Below, in pieces: positions 29,411 through 37,940 of a DNA stretch of 64,000 nucleotides. Location of the stretch: positions 1 through 64,000 of the forward strand of contig JADKBC010000013.1 in the NCBI GenBank assembly GCA_016715205.1. Reading direction: 5' to 3'. This DNA comes from Holophaga sp. (GTDB lineage: Bacteria > Acidobacteriota > Holophagae > Holophagales > Holophagaceae). Below the pieces are notes generated by a model that did not search any database, was not told the origin of the DNA, and saw only the letters and a list, made by a program, of their open reading frames with translations. The position numbers were made by a program, and so were the translations under genes. The stretch's first letter is position 1. The number at the start of each line of letters is the position of its first letter.

Positions 29411-30018
29411 TGCGAGCCCTGGGCGCGGTCAGCATCGGATTCCTGCTCCTGGGAACGGCCTGCCGCTGGGTTGGCCCTGTTGCGCGCGAAAAGGTCTATG
29501 CGGGCCGGGAGGCCGGGCTCACCTTGATTTACGAAAACCCGCAGTTGGAAACCCAGGCAGGGCTGAACGAACGCCTCCAGGTGCGCGTGGCGGCCACCAA
29601 GGATACGCCCGCGGGCATCGCCGTTCGAATGACCTACACCAGCTTGAGGGGTGAACTCTCGTCCCTGTTCTATCTGAAAAATGGGGGCGTCTTCCTTAGT
29701 CAGGATGACCAGACTCCGGGCCTGACGGTGATTCCAGAAGGCTTCCCGGACCGGGTGACCCAGTGGGAAATTCGGGGTACCACCTACCGGGTGCTGGGCC
29801 GGGCCACGGCGGACTTGCACGGACTTCGCCTACCCGACACTTCCGATAGGGTGGGTGTTTGGATGGAATCCCAGACCCCCCAGGGCCTTCGCCAACGGAC
29901 CTTTCTGCTGCCAGACATTGGTGAAGTGGAAACGCTGGTTTGGCGCAACGAAGGGTGGGTAAGCATCAACCGTTTGGTGTCTTGGGGCTTCACGGATGCG
30001 CCCTCGCCACGCAAGTAA
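29410..30018 (+). CDS. Putative lipoprotein, unknown function
   Basis: 202 residues with a short signal peptide and lipobox (LLLGTAC, Cys at 18), predicting a lipid-anchored protein. The mature part is mostly beta strands and is not recognised. It starts on the last base of the tex stop codon and is followed after 33 bases by lepB, suggesting a tex-lipoprotein-lepB operon. Confidence 0.72.
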   Translation: MRALGAVSIGFLLLGTACRWVGPVAREKVYAGREAGLTLIYENPQLETQAGLNERLQVRVAATKDTPAGIAVRMTYTSLRGELSSLFYLKNGGVFLSQDDQTPGLTVIPEGFPDRVTQWEIRGTTYRVLGRATADLHGLRLPDTSDRVGVWMESQTPQGLRQRTFLLPDIGEVETLVWRNEGWVSINRLVSWGFTDAPSPRK

Positions 30019-30051
30019 CAACCTGGGTAAGAACCCTTCGGAGTCGGTGCG

Positions 30052-30954
30052 ATGAGTGATGAGAAACAAGAAGCCGTGTTGCCTCCGGGTGTGGCCAAGG
30101 GTGCCATTCGGGACAACCTGGAAGTGATCTGCTTCGCAGTGCTGCTGATCCTCTTTTTCAAGACCTTCGTGGGCCAGCAGTTCACCATTCCTTCGGCCTC
30201 CATGCGCAATACCCTCATGATTGGCGATCACCTGCTGGTGAACAAATTCCTGTTCGCCGTGCCGCAGTGGTCCTGGGAGGAAAAGCTCTTCCCCATGCGC
30301 CATGCCGAGCGGGGCGACATCATCGTGTTCCGCTACCCCCTGAACCGCGACCAGGACTATGTGAAACGCTGTGTGGCGCTGCCGGGCGACCAGGTGGAGA
30401 TCAAGAACAAGCGCCTTTATGTGAACGGGAAACTGATCACGGGCGAATTCGAACATCATCGCGTGAAGGATGGCGACCAACCCGAGCCCGGCCCCTGGGG
30501 ACTGAATCGGGATGCCGGGATTTCCCAGCACGACCAGAGCATCGGGTTTTCCAAGGAAAATGGACACCTGCCCTCGCAATCGGGGGTTTGGCCCTTTGTG
30601 GATCCTGAATCCTTGAACACCAATCGCCAGGGCTTGTCTCCCTTGGGTCGTGATGGCCGGGAATTCTATTTCAGGGATGACATCGGTTCCTTTGTGGTGC
30701 CAGTGGGCCATGTCATGGCCATGGGCGATAACCGTGATAACAGTGAGGACAGCCGCTACTGGGGCTTTGTGCCCATGGATCACCTGCGGGGTCGCCCCTT
30801 CCTGGTCTGGTGGAGTTTCCGCGAGGGTGGCAACGATGACACCAATGCCACGGTGCCCGAGGGTCCCGGGGATGTGTTCAAAAATTTCTTCGACGGGGCA
30901 CGGTACTTCTTTGTCCGTACTCGCTGGGAACGCACGGGGACCATCCCCCGTTAG
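30052..30954 (+). CDS. lepB: Signal peptidase I
   Basis: Removes signal peptides at the outer face of the inner membrane. The 300 residues begin with one transmembrane helix (about 25-42). The nucleophile Ser lies in IPSASMRNTL (near 50) and the general-base Lys in DYVKRCVALPGD (near 104). The family box MGDNRDNSEDSRYWG is near 225. An insert of about 70 residues separates the Lys box from the last box, longer than in the smallest family members. The S1/P1-type hydrolase starts two bases after the stop. Confidence 0.95.
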   Translation: MSDEKQEAVLPPGVAKGAIRDNLEVICFAVLLILFFKTFVGQQFTIPSASMRNTLMIGDHLLVNKFLFAVPQWSWEEKLFPMRHAERGDIIVFRYPLNRDQDYVKRCVALPGDQVEIKNKRLYVNGKLITGEFEHHRVKDGDQPEPGPWGLNRDAGISQHDQSIGFSKENGHLPSQSGVWPFVDPESLNTNRQGLSPLGRDGREFYFRDDIGSFVVPVGHVMAMGDNRDNSEDSRYWGFVPMDHLRGRPFLVWWSFREGGNDDTNATVPEGPGDVFKNFFDGARYFFVRTRWERTGTIPR

Positions 30955-30956
30955 CC

Positions 30957-31781
30957 ATGAAACTCCTGCTGGTGCCTGCCGCGATTCTGCTGTTAGCAGG
31001 CCTTCCCCTGTCGGCTTGGGGCAGGGAAGGCCATGCCCTGGTGGCCACGCTGGCGCTCAAGGCTCTGCCGCCGGATGTGGCGGTCTGGTTCCAGGGGCAG
31101 GAGGATTTTTTCAAGGAGCACAGCTCCGATCCTGACCACTGGCGCCAGGACCGCAAAGAAAGCCCGCGCCATTACCTAAACGCGGAAGATTACGGTGGCC
31201 CGGCAGGCGTTCCCTACGATGTACAGGAGGCCATGGCCAAGGTGGGTGCGGAGCGCTTCCAGAAAAATGGCCAGGCGCCCTGGGTGATCCAGGATCGCCT
31301 GCGGGATCTGGTGGATGCCTTCAAAAAGGGAGATCGCGCGCAGGTAGCCTATGCCGCCACGATCCTGGGGCATTACGTGGCCGATCTCCATGTGCCGCTC
31401 CACACCACGGATAACCACAACGGCCAGAACACGGGCCAGAAGGGCGTTCATTCCCGCTGGGAAACGGGCCTGGTGGGCCGTTTTGCCAGCCTGGAGTCCC
31501 TGCAGGTGATGCCGGCCGTCCACGAAGCTGGGCTGTTTAAGGCGCCCTGGGTCTGGATGACCGAGGCCTATGCCCTAGTGCCCAAACTGTTGGAAGATGA
31601 TCGCGCTGCGGATCGAACCAGTCCTGAAGGACCGCGCGGCAAGAACCGTGGTGAAGCCTACTGGGCCATCTTCGGCAGTGGCCAGACACCTGCAGTGCGG
31701 CAACAGCTTTCCCTGGCGGGAAAACATTTGGCCCAGATGATCCAGTACGCGTGGTTGCTCGCGGGGAAGCCTAAACCCTGA
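30957..31781 (+). CDS. S1/P1 nuclease-type zinc hydrolase, secreted
   Basis: 274 residues with a signal peptide (MKLLLVPAAILLLAGLPLSA). The mature protein begins WGREGH, the N-terminal Trp and following His being zinc ligands in the S1/P1 nuclease and phospholipase C superfamily. A second zinc cluster is HYVADLHVPLHTTDNHNGQN, followed by HSRWE. It probably cleaves single-stranded nucleic acid or 3'-nucleotides outside the cytoplasm; a phospholipase role cannot be excluded. It is coupled to lepB by a two-base gap. Confidence 0.85.
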   Translation: MKLLLVPAAILLLAGLPLSAWGREGHALVATLALKALPPDVAVWFQGQEDFFKEHSSDPDHWRQDRKESPRHYLNAEDYGGPAGVPYDVQEAMAKVGAERFQKNGQAPWVIQDRLRDLVDAFKKGDRAQVAYAATILGHYVADLHVPLHTTDNHNGQNTGQKGVHSRWETGLVGRFASLESLQVMPAVHEAGLFKAPWVWMTEAYALVPKLLEDDRAADRTSPEGPRGKNRGEAYWAIFGSGQTPAVRQQLSLAGKHLAQMIQYAWLLAGKPKP

Positions 31782-32231
31782 TCAAGGGCAGGCGTTGCCT
31801 TTGTCTAATACGATGCGCCAGAGCCCGGGCTTCTCCTGGCGCCAGATGGACGTAAAGCTTCCTGTAATGGCACCACTCGGATCGCGCACAGGCCCAGTGC
31901 TCAGGGCCAGGGTGCCGGATTCCAGCACTTCCACGCGCTCTGGTTCCCAGGAAAAGGGCGCTTCGGGCTTTTCGAAGAATTGCTTCCAGAAGGCGGCCAC
32001 AGCGGCCTTTCCGCGCAGGGGCACGGGACCAGAGAAAAAGATGGCTTCCTGGGACAAGAAGGTTTCAAAGGCTCTGAAATCGCGCGTTGCCATGGCCTTG
32101 GCAAAGGCGTTTTCGGTGTTGAATACCTGCTGCTGAAGTGCTTTGAGGTTGGGTGCACGGAGAGTTTGGGCCTGGCTTGGCGCCACCCAATTCAGGACCG
32201 TCAGGAATGCGATCAACGAACTCCGAAGCAT
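31782..32231 (-). CDS. Exported NTF2-like (SnoaL/DUF4440-type) protein
   Basis: 149 residues with a signal peptide (MLRSSLIAFLTVLNWVAPSQA) and a cone-shaped NTF2-like fold. Typical features are FAKAMATRDFRAFETFLSQ, then GKAAVAAFWKQFFE and a terminal GLWRIVLDKG strand. Families of this fold bind or act on small hydrophobic ligands, but the substrate is unknown. The stop abuts the convergent hydrolase gene, and the chemoreceptor gene ends one base upstream, so both minus-strand genes probably share a transcript. Confidence 0.75.
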   Translation of the reverse strand: MLRSSLIAFLTVLNWVAPSQAQTLRAPNLKALQQQVFNTENAFAKAMATRDFRAFETFLSQEAIFFSGPVPLRGKAAVAAFWKQFFEKPEAPFSWEPERVEVLESGTLALSTGPVRDPSGAITGSFTSIWRQEKPGLWRIVLDKGNACP

Positions 32232-32232
32232 C

Positions 32233-33831
32233 TCAATTCAGTTTGAAGCGGGTAATGAGCTGGCGCAGTTGCACGGCCAGTTCGGCCAGATCGTTGACGG
32301 TGCGCGTGGTTTCCGACAGGGAGGCGGCCAGTTGGGTGGTGGCGGAGGCGTTGCGCTCGGTGAAATGCAGGGTGGTGCCCATGGCATCCACCACTTCCTC
32401 GCTGACCTTGGCCTGTTCCTGAAGCGCGGTGCTGGATCTTCCGGCGATTTCGGCCTGGGCTCGGATATCTGTTTCGATGGAGGCGAGACTGCTGCTGACG
32501 GTGGCGACGGCCTGGGACCCGGCATGCACCCGCTGGCCGCTTTCCTCGATGAGCGCGGCGATTTCCTTCGCCGCGGCCCCACTGCGTTCGGCGAGTTTAC
32601 GGATTTCCTCGGCCACCACGGCAAAGCCCTTGCCCTGGGCCCCTGCTTTGGCGGCTTCAATGGCTGCGTTCAGGGATAGCAGATTGGTCTGGCGGGCGAT
32701 GTCGGAAATGACGCCGGTGATCCGCCCCACTTTTTGTGAGCTATCCAGGATGGCTTCCATGGCCTGGGTGCTGGCCAGCACATTCTGGGTGCCTTCCGCG
32801 CTGGTTTTCAGAGATTTGTCCGCCAACCGGGCCGCCTGGGAGGAACCATGATGGATCTCCGCGATGGCGGAAGACAGCATGTTAAGCGAGCCTGTGGATT
32901 GCTCCACCGCCTGGCGTTGTTGCTCGGCCCCGTTGCTGATATCCGAGGTGGCCGCCATGAGCTCATCGGTGGTGGCGGAAAGCTCGGTGGCGCTGGAGGC
33001 AGTGCGTTCTGAAATCTGGGCGATGGCCTGGATATCGGCGGCAAGCTTCTGCACGGTCTGCTGCAGGCTGGCGGCGATATGGCCCAACTCATCCCGGGAG
33101 TCGAGCTTGCAAACTGCGCTCAGATCCCCGTGGTTGACGGCGCTCATGGTGACCTCGATTTCCCGCACGGCACCGGAAATCTGTTTGGAAACCATTCGGG
33201 TAAGCAGGGCGCCTAGGAGGACGGCGGCGATGGAGGCGCCAATGATCCAGCGCTGTTTGCGATCCCCGTTGACGAGATCACGTTCAACGCTTTCAAAGGT
33301 GGCTTTCTGCATGGCCTCCTGCAGCTTTTCGAAGGCTTCTCTGCCCTCGCGAGCCAGGGTGACATTTGCCTCCATGAGCTCTCCAGAAGCTTCAGCTCCT
33401 TTCAATACCTTGGCCTGTTCAAAAGCAGTGGCGAAACCGCCAGCGTAACGCTTGAAGGAGGCCATGCCTTTGTCGACCTGAGCCTTTTCTTCAGGGCTCC
33501 AGGTGAGCGCCTCCATTTTGGAAAAGGCTTCGTTCAGGCGGGTTTCGTAGGTTGTCAGGCGTTCCCGCCGTTTGGCCGTGTAGGTGTCGTTCTTGGCGGC
33601 GGCGATCATGGAAATGTGGACAGATCGAAGGATGTTCGTGTCGTTCAGCACCCGGGACACGATCTGGGATTTGGCCAGGTTCTGGCCCACGCTATGGGTT
33701 CCCTCCTGGGAGGCATCAATGCCGTACCAGCCTAGGAAGCCCACCAGGCCCAGAAACAGGGCCTGCAGAAGCAGCAGCACAAAGAATTTTCGACCAATGG
33801 GAAGATTTGCAAGAATGCGGGCCGGATTCAT
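32233..33831 (-). CDS. Methyl-accepting chemotaxis protein, transmembrane
   Basis: A chemoreceptor of 532 residues. Transmembrane helix 1 lies at about 15-35, followed by a periplasmic four-helix-bundle-like sensor (about 40-190), helix 2 at about 195-213, HAMP, and the signalling hairpin with LSLNAAIEAAKAGAQGKG and EIRKLAERS. ATG 33831 is preceded by GGAGG at five bases; longer readings upstream are not supported. It differs from the other receptor in its sensor domain. TCAA-N15-ACCGAAAG upstream is a weak sigma28-like candidate. Confidence 0.92.
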   Translation of the reverse strand: MNPARILANLPIGRKFFVLLLLQALFLGLVGFLGWYGIDASQEGTHSVGQNLAKSQIVSRVLNDTNILRSVHISMIAAAKNDTYTAKRRERLTTYETRLNEAFSKMEALTWSPEEKAQVDKGMASFKRYAGGFATAFEQAKVLKGAEASGELMEANVTLAREGREAFEKLQEAMQKATFESVERDLVNGDRKQRWIIGASIAAVLLGALLTRMVSKQISGAVREIEVTMSAVNHGDLSAVCKLDSRDELGHIAASLQQTVQKLAADIQAIAQISERTASSATELSATTDELMAATSDISNGAEQQRQAVEQSTGSLNMLSSAIAEIHHGSSQAARLADKSLKTSAEGTQNVLASTQAMEAILDSSQKVGRITGVISDIARQTNLLSLNAAIEAAKAGAQGKGFAVVAEEIRKLAERSGAAAKEIAALIEESGQRVHAGSQAVATVSSSLASIETDIRAQAEIAGRSSTALQEQAKVSEEVVDAMGTTLHFTERNASATTQLAASLSETTRTVNDLAELAVQLRQLITRFKLN

Positions 33832-33928
33832 GGAACCCTCCAGGTTTAAATCGAGGTTGCTTGATTCCTTTCGGTCGTGGGTGTCAGGCCTTGAGTATTG
33901 GGAGCCTTGGCCTGGGTAGAATGCCACC

Positions 33929-35311
33929 ATGTCGACCCTGCCAATCCACGAGCCCCTACTGCGCCTGGAACAGGCACTTGGGCCGGGATCAGGACTGGTC
34001 CTGGTGGGCGGTGCCGTGCGGGATCGGCTGTTGGGTCGGGACCAGGGCGATTGGGATCTGGCCACAGCCCTGCTGCCGGACATGGTCATGGCCCGGGCGC
34101 GCGCAGCGGGGCTGCAGGTCATTCCCACGGGGCTGCAGCATGGCACCGTCACCGTAATGGTGGGCGGCCGACCAATGGAGATCACCACCTACCGTGGGGA
34201 CGACGCCTACTTGGATGGGCGGCACCCGGAATCCGTGCGCTTGGGGGTGGACCTGGAAGAGGATCTGGCCCGGCGGGATTTCACCGTGAACGCCATGGCC
34301 CTGCCCATCAGGGCGCTGGATGCTGCGGATTGGAAACAGCATCTGGTGGACCCCTTCGGGGGCCAGGACGATCTGAAGGCGCGCCGTTTGCGAGCCGTGG
34401 GCGACCCCTTGCGTCGCTTCGCGGAAGACGGCTTACGGCCTCTGCGGGCCTGCCGGTTTGTGGCTCAATTGGGTTTTGAGGTCGAGCCCGCCACTGCCGC
34501 GGCCATTCCGAAACGATTGGAAGTTGCCGGGAAAGTCTCGGTGGAGCGGGTTCACCAGGAACTGACCAAACTGCTCTGCGGGCCAGCGGTGGACAAGGGC
34601 CTGGATCTGCTGCGCGCCACGGGATTGCTGGCGCTCTGGCTGCCCGAACTGAGCCCCATGGTGGGGTGCGCTCAGAACCGTCACCATGCCTTTGATGTCT
34701 GGGGACACACCCTGGAGGTGCTTCGGTGCGTGCCCGCCGAGCCGGTCTTCCGCTGGGCCGCCCTGCTCCATGACAGCGGGAAACCGTCCACCCGGACCCT
34801 GGGCACCGACGGCGAGGCGCACTTTTTTGGGCATGAGGCCCGCAGCCTCGTGTTAGCGGAGCACATCCTGCTGCGTCTCCGGGCCAGCCGTGCCCTCCTC
34901 AAAGCGGTGCAGACCCTCATCCGCCACCACGGCATGTACCCCGATCATTCCTGGGGTGATGCCGCCTGTCGGCGTTTCCTGGCCCGGCTCGGGGTGGATG
35001 GCTTGACCTTGGAGGATTGGGGCCGGTTCCGGCAGGCCGATCACCTGGGGAAGGGCGTGGATTCAGAAACAGCCCTGCAGCACCACGGGCAGGTCATGGC
35101 TCGGCTGCAAGCCTTGGCCGAGGCTGCACCGGCGCTTTCCGTAAAGGACCTCGCCCTGGATGGGAAGGCGCTCATGGCCCTCGCGAACCGCCCCGGTGGC
35201 CCCTGGCTGGGCCAATTGCAGGGCCATCTGCTGGAGACGGTGCTGGAGGACCCTTCCGCCAATGCTGCTGAATCGCTCCGGGCCCTGGCCGAGGATTGGT
35301 TAAAGAGCTAA
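33929..35311 (+). CDS. CCA-adding tRNA nucleotidyltransferase / poly(A) polymerase family with HD domain
   Basis: 460 residues of the class II nucleotidyltransferase family. The signature LVGGAVRDRLLG is followed by the catalytic DWDLAT, the RRDFTVNAMA box and a RFAEDGLRPLRACRFVAQ neck. An HD domain follows (NRHHAFDVWGHTLEVL, WAALLHDSGKP). It probably builds or repairs the tRNA 3' CCA; both tRNA genes in the window encode CCA, so a repair role is likely here. The distinction from poly(A) polymerase is not secure. Confidence 0.88.
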   Translation: MSTLPIHEPLLRLEQALGPGSGLVLVGGAVRDRLLGRDQGDWDLATALLPDMVMARARAAGLQVIPTGLQHGTVTVMVGGRPMEITTYRGDDAYLDGRHPESVRLGVDLEEDLARRDFTVNAMALPIRALDAADWKQHLVDPFGGQDDLKARRLRAVGDPLRRFAEDGLRPLRACRFVAQLGFEVEPATAAAIPKRLEVAGKVSVERVHQELTKLLCGPAVDKGLDLLRATGLLALWLPELSPMVGCAQNRHHAFDVWGHTLEVLRCVPAEPVFRWAALLHDSGKPSTRTLGTDGEAHFFGHEARSLVLAEHILLRLRASRALLKAVQTLIRHHGMYPDHSWGDAACRRFLARLGVDGLTLEDWGRFRQADHLGKGVDSETALQHHGQVMARLQALAEAAPALSVKDLALDGKALMALANRPGGPWLGQLQGHLLETVLEDPSANAAESLRALAEDWLKS

Positions 35312-35333
35312 CCCCTGGACCCAGGATGATTTT

Positions 35334-35915
35334 TCACGGCTCCTGGATGGATTCCGTGCGGTATCGCCGGACTTCCAGGCTGGGGGACCAATAGTTTCCG
35401 GGCAGGCCTGCTTTGAGTTTCAAATGCCGGAGGAAATCCTGTGGATCCGGCAGGCTGGTCCAAACGGAGGGGAGGAAGGTGCCGCGATGGGGACCCTCTT
35501 CCATGATCAGGCCGTCCTGGCCGGGCGCCAGCTGGGAGAGCAGGTCCTTTTCGGAACGGAAGACCATGGGCGTCGCGGGGGTGAGCAACGAGAGGTGGAT
35601 TTCCAGGTGATGAAATTCCTCACCGGTGACCGGCGCAAAGCGAGAATCGCGAAAGGCTGCGGCAAAGGCATTGGCGGCGATATCCTCGGCCAGGGGGCGG
35701 TGGGCTTCCAGGCACCCGATGCATCCTCGCAATTCGCCATGTTTCTGCAGGGTCACAAAGGTGGCTCGGGGGCCGGTCAAGGCGGGAGGCAGGGTGGCCA
35801 AATCCACGGGGATGGGCCGCCCGGTGGCCAACCCGTGGCGAATGGACGCGCTCGCAAGATCCAGCAGAATTCGCCGGTTGGCATGGTTCAACGGGTTGTA
35901 CTCAGGTGAATGCAT
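35334..35915 (-). CDS. amrA: AmmeMemoRadiSam system protein A (AMMECR1 family)
   Basis: 193 residues with the AMMECR1 hallmark LRGCIGCLE and the following AFRDSRFAPVTGEEF. Members of this family occur with MEMO and a radical SAM protein in many bacteria and archaea, but the reaction is not established. The start is taken at MHSPEYNPLN, 14 bases inside the amrB 3' end; a longer start at 35975 would lie within amrB in another frame. Co-transcribed with amrB and divergent from amrS. Confidence 0.88.
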   Translation of the reverse strand: MHSPEYNPLNHANRRILLDLASASIRHGLATGRPIPVDLATLPPALTGPRATFVTLQKHGELRGCIGCLEAHRPLAEDIAANAFAAAFRDSRFAPVTGEEFHHLEIHLSLLTPATPMVFRSEKDLLSQLAPGQDGLIMEEGPHRGTFLPSVWTSLPDPQDFLRHLKLKAGLPGNYWSPSLEVRRYRTESIQEP

Positions 35916-36687
35916 AGGCACCGTACCCCACCACGCGAGCTTTGTCTCCGGCGGTATCTCCGGAATTCTGCACATCGAGGGTTTCCGCCTTCAAACCCTT
36001 GACCCGGGCTGCCAACAGCAGCCCTCGAATGGCCAGACTTCCACAGGCATCCTCAGCCTCCAGGGCGTTGGGTTGGAGTTTCTCAATAGCGGTGGAAGTG
36101 GTCTGGTCCAGGCTCTGGGCTGCTGCGTACGGGTGGTAATGGCTCAGGTCGGAGCTGATCACAATGGCGGTTTCCTCTCCGCCCCATAGGCGCGCGAGGA
36201 CCTCGGCCACCTGCCCAGGGTCCGCATCCCCAACCACCACGGGCACCAGGGTAAAGGGATCCAGAATTTCCTGCAGGAAGGGAAGCTGCACCTCCAGGCT
36301 ATGTTCCAGAGCATGGGCAGGGTCCAAGGCGTGGACAAAGGGCAGGCCCTGGAGGCTTTGGATGCCTTCCTGGTCCACCGGTATGATGCCCAGTGGGGTC
36401 GTGAAGCCTTCGGCACTGCATGTTGCCAGCCCTTTGAAGGCCACCCGATGGGAAGGGCCCAGCAGCACGATGCGGCGAAGATTTGCCCGGCCAAAGGCCA
36501 GGCGGGCGTAGGCCTGGGCTGCGATGGGGCCCGAGTAGATGTAGCCCGCATGGGGAGCGATGATGGCCTTGGGTGGCCCACCATGGGGCGTTACCGCGCC
36601 CAGGAAGCCTTGAATCATAGCCCGCAATGCCTGTGGGTCCGAGGGGTAGAATGAGCCAGCCACGGCGGGCTGGCGCAAGCGTTGCAT
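35902..36687 (-). CDS. amrB: AmmeMemoRadiSam system protein B (MEMO family)
   Basis: 261 residues. The family N-terminus RQPAVAGSFYPSDP is followed by IIAPHAGYIYSGPIAAQAYA, LLGPSHRVAF, the EHSLEVQLPFLQ motif and SSDLSHYHPY. The conserved His residues and Cys-containing DACGS fit the MEMO fold, which is related to extradiol dioxygenases. It leads the amrB-amrA pair and is divergent from amrS (96-base gap). Confidence 0.92.
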   Translation of the reverse strand: MQRLRQPAVAGSFYPSDPQALRAMIQGFLGAVTPHGGPPKAIIAPHAGYIYSGPIAAQAYARLAFGRANLRRIVLLGPSHRVAFKGLATCSAEGFTTPLGIIPVDQEGIQSLQGLPFVHALDPAHALEHSLEVQLPFLQEILDPFTLVPVVVGDADPGQVAEVLARLWGGEETAIVISSDLSHYHPYAAAQSLDQTTSTAIEKLQPNALEAEDACGSLAIRGLLLAARVKGLKAETLDVQNSGDTAGDKARVVGYGAYAFT

Positions 36688-36783
36688 CGTTCACTCCGTG
36701 GTTGGCTGGAAAGGTCCTACCGTTGAAAAATCGGGTCGATCCTGTCCCTGTCAATGGCCCGAACCTTGGCCCAGGATAGAAAC

Positions 36784-37871
36784 ATGGACCGTTCACCTGA
36801 GGCTTGGCCCACCCAATACTGGCACCCCGTGGAAGGGGGCCGGGTGGAATGTGAAATTTGCCCCCGTCGATGCCATTTAGAAGCGGGCCAGCGCGGGTTT
36901 TGTTTTGTGCGGGGCAATGGGAATGGTGCCGTAGTGCTGTTTTCCTACGGGCGATCCAGCGGGTTTTGCATCGATCCCATTGAAAAAAAGCCGCTCTATC
37001 ATTTTTTTCCCGGTACCCCTGTGCTTTCCTTCGGCACGGCAGGCTGCAACCTGGGCTGCAAGTTTTGCCAGAACTGGGATATCAGTAAATCCCGCGAGAT
37101 GGATTCGATGCAGGACTGGGCCAGCCCCGAGGCCATCGCCCAGGCGGCCAAGGAACACCAATGCCGCAGCGTGGCCTTCACCTACAACGACCCCGTAATC
37201 TTCCACGAGTACGCGTGGACACCGCCCAGGCCTGCCATGGCTTGGGCGTGCGGACCGTGGCGGTTTCGGCGGGGTACCAGTGCGCCGAACCGAGAGAGGC
37301 TTTCTACCGCCACATGGACGCCGCCAACATCGATCTCAAAGCCTTTTCGGAAACCTTCTACCAACGGCTTTGCGGGGGCCATTTGGAGCCAGTGCTGGAG
37401 ACGCTGGCCTACCTCAAGCACGAAACCCAGACCTGGCTGGAAATCACAACGCTCTTGATCCCCGGAGAAAACGATTCCATCCAAGAATTGGAAGCCCTCA
37501 CCCAGTGGATTTTTGAAAACCTGGGTCCCGATGTGCCGTTGCATTTTTCGGCTTTCCATCCCGATTGGAAACTGCAGGACAGGGCCTCGACTCCCCGATC
37601 AGCGCTGCTGGCAGCGCGGCGCATTGCGAAACAGAATGGGCTGCGCCATGTCTATGTGGGCAATGTTGCTTCTCAGGAAGGAGAAAGCACCATCTGTCAC
37701 CACTGCGAGAACCTGTTGATTGGCCGGGACCGGTACGAATTGACCGAATGGAATTTGACCGATGGTGGAGCCTGCGGTGCCTGCGGAACTGCCTGTGCTG
37801 GCGTGTTCGAGGCTACGCCCGGGACTTGGGGGGCGAAACGGATGTCCGTGCACCTCCATGGCGAACGCTGA
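36784..37871 (+). CDS. amrS: AmmeMemoRadiSam radical SAM protein; one frameshift in this sequence
   Basis: A radical SAM enzyme of about 360 residues. An N-terminal CEICPRRC cluster precedes the radical SAM motif CNLGCKFCQNW. The reading frame breaks at about 37217 (GAGTACGCGTGGACACC): inserting one base joins VIFHEYA to VDTAQACHGLGVRTVAVSAG, the expected next segment. The C-terminal part ends with a HHCENLL and CGACGTACAG Cys region. ATG 36784 is preceded by AGGAT. A single-base deletion, real or a sequencing error, is the simplest explanation; the gene is otherwise intact. Confidence 0.85.
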
Positions 37872-37893
37872 TGGCATGACCTGAAGAGAAATA

Positions 37894-37923
37894 GCGGATG
37901 GCCGCCAATTGGCGGCCATCCGC
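37894..37923. terminator. Bidirectional terminator between amrS and the M4 protease gene
   Basis: A perfect 13-base-pair stem (GCGGATGGCCGCC/GGCGGCCATCCGC) with AATT loop, followed by TTT on the plus strand and by TATTT on the minus strand. It lies between two convergent stops. Confidence 0.85.
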
Positions 37924-37940
37924 TTTGTGATCGGTGAGGA

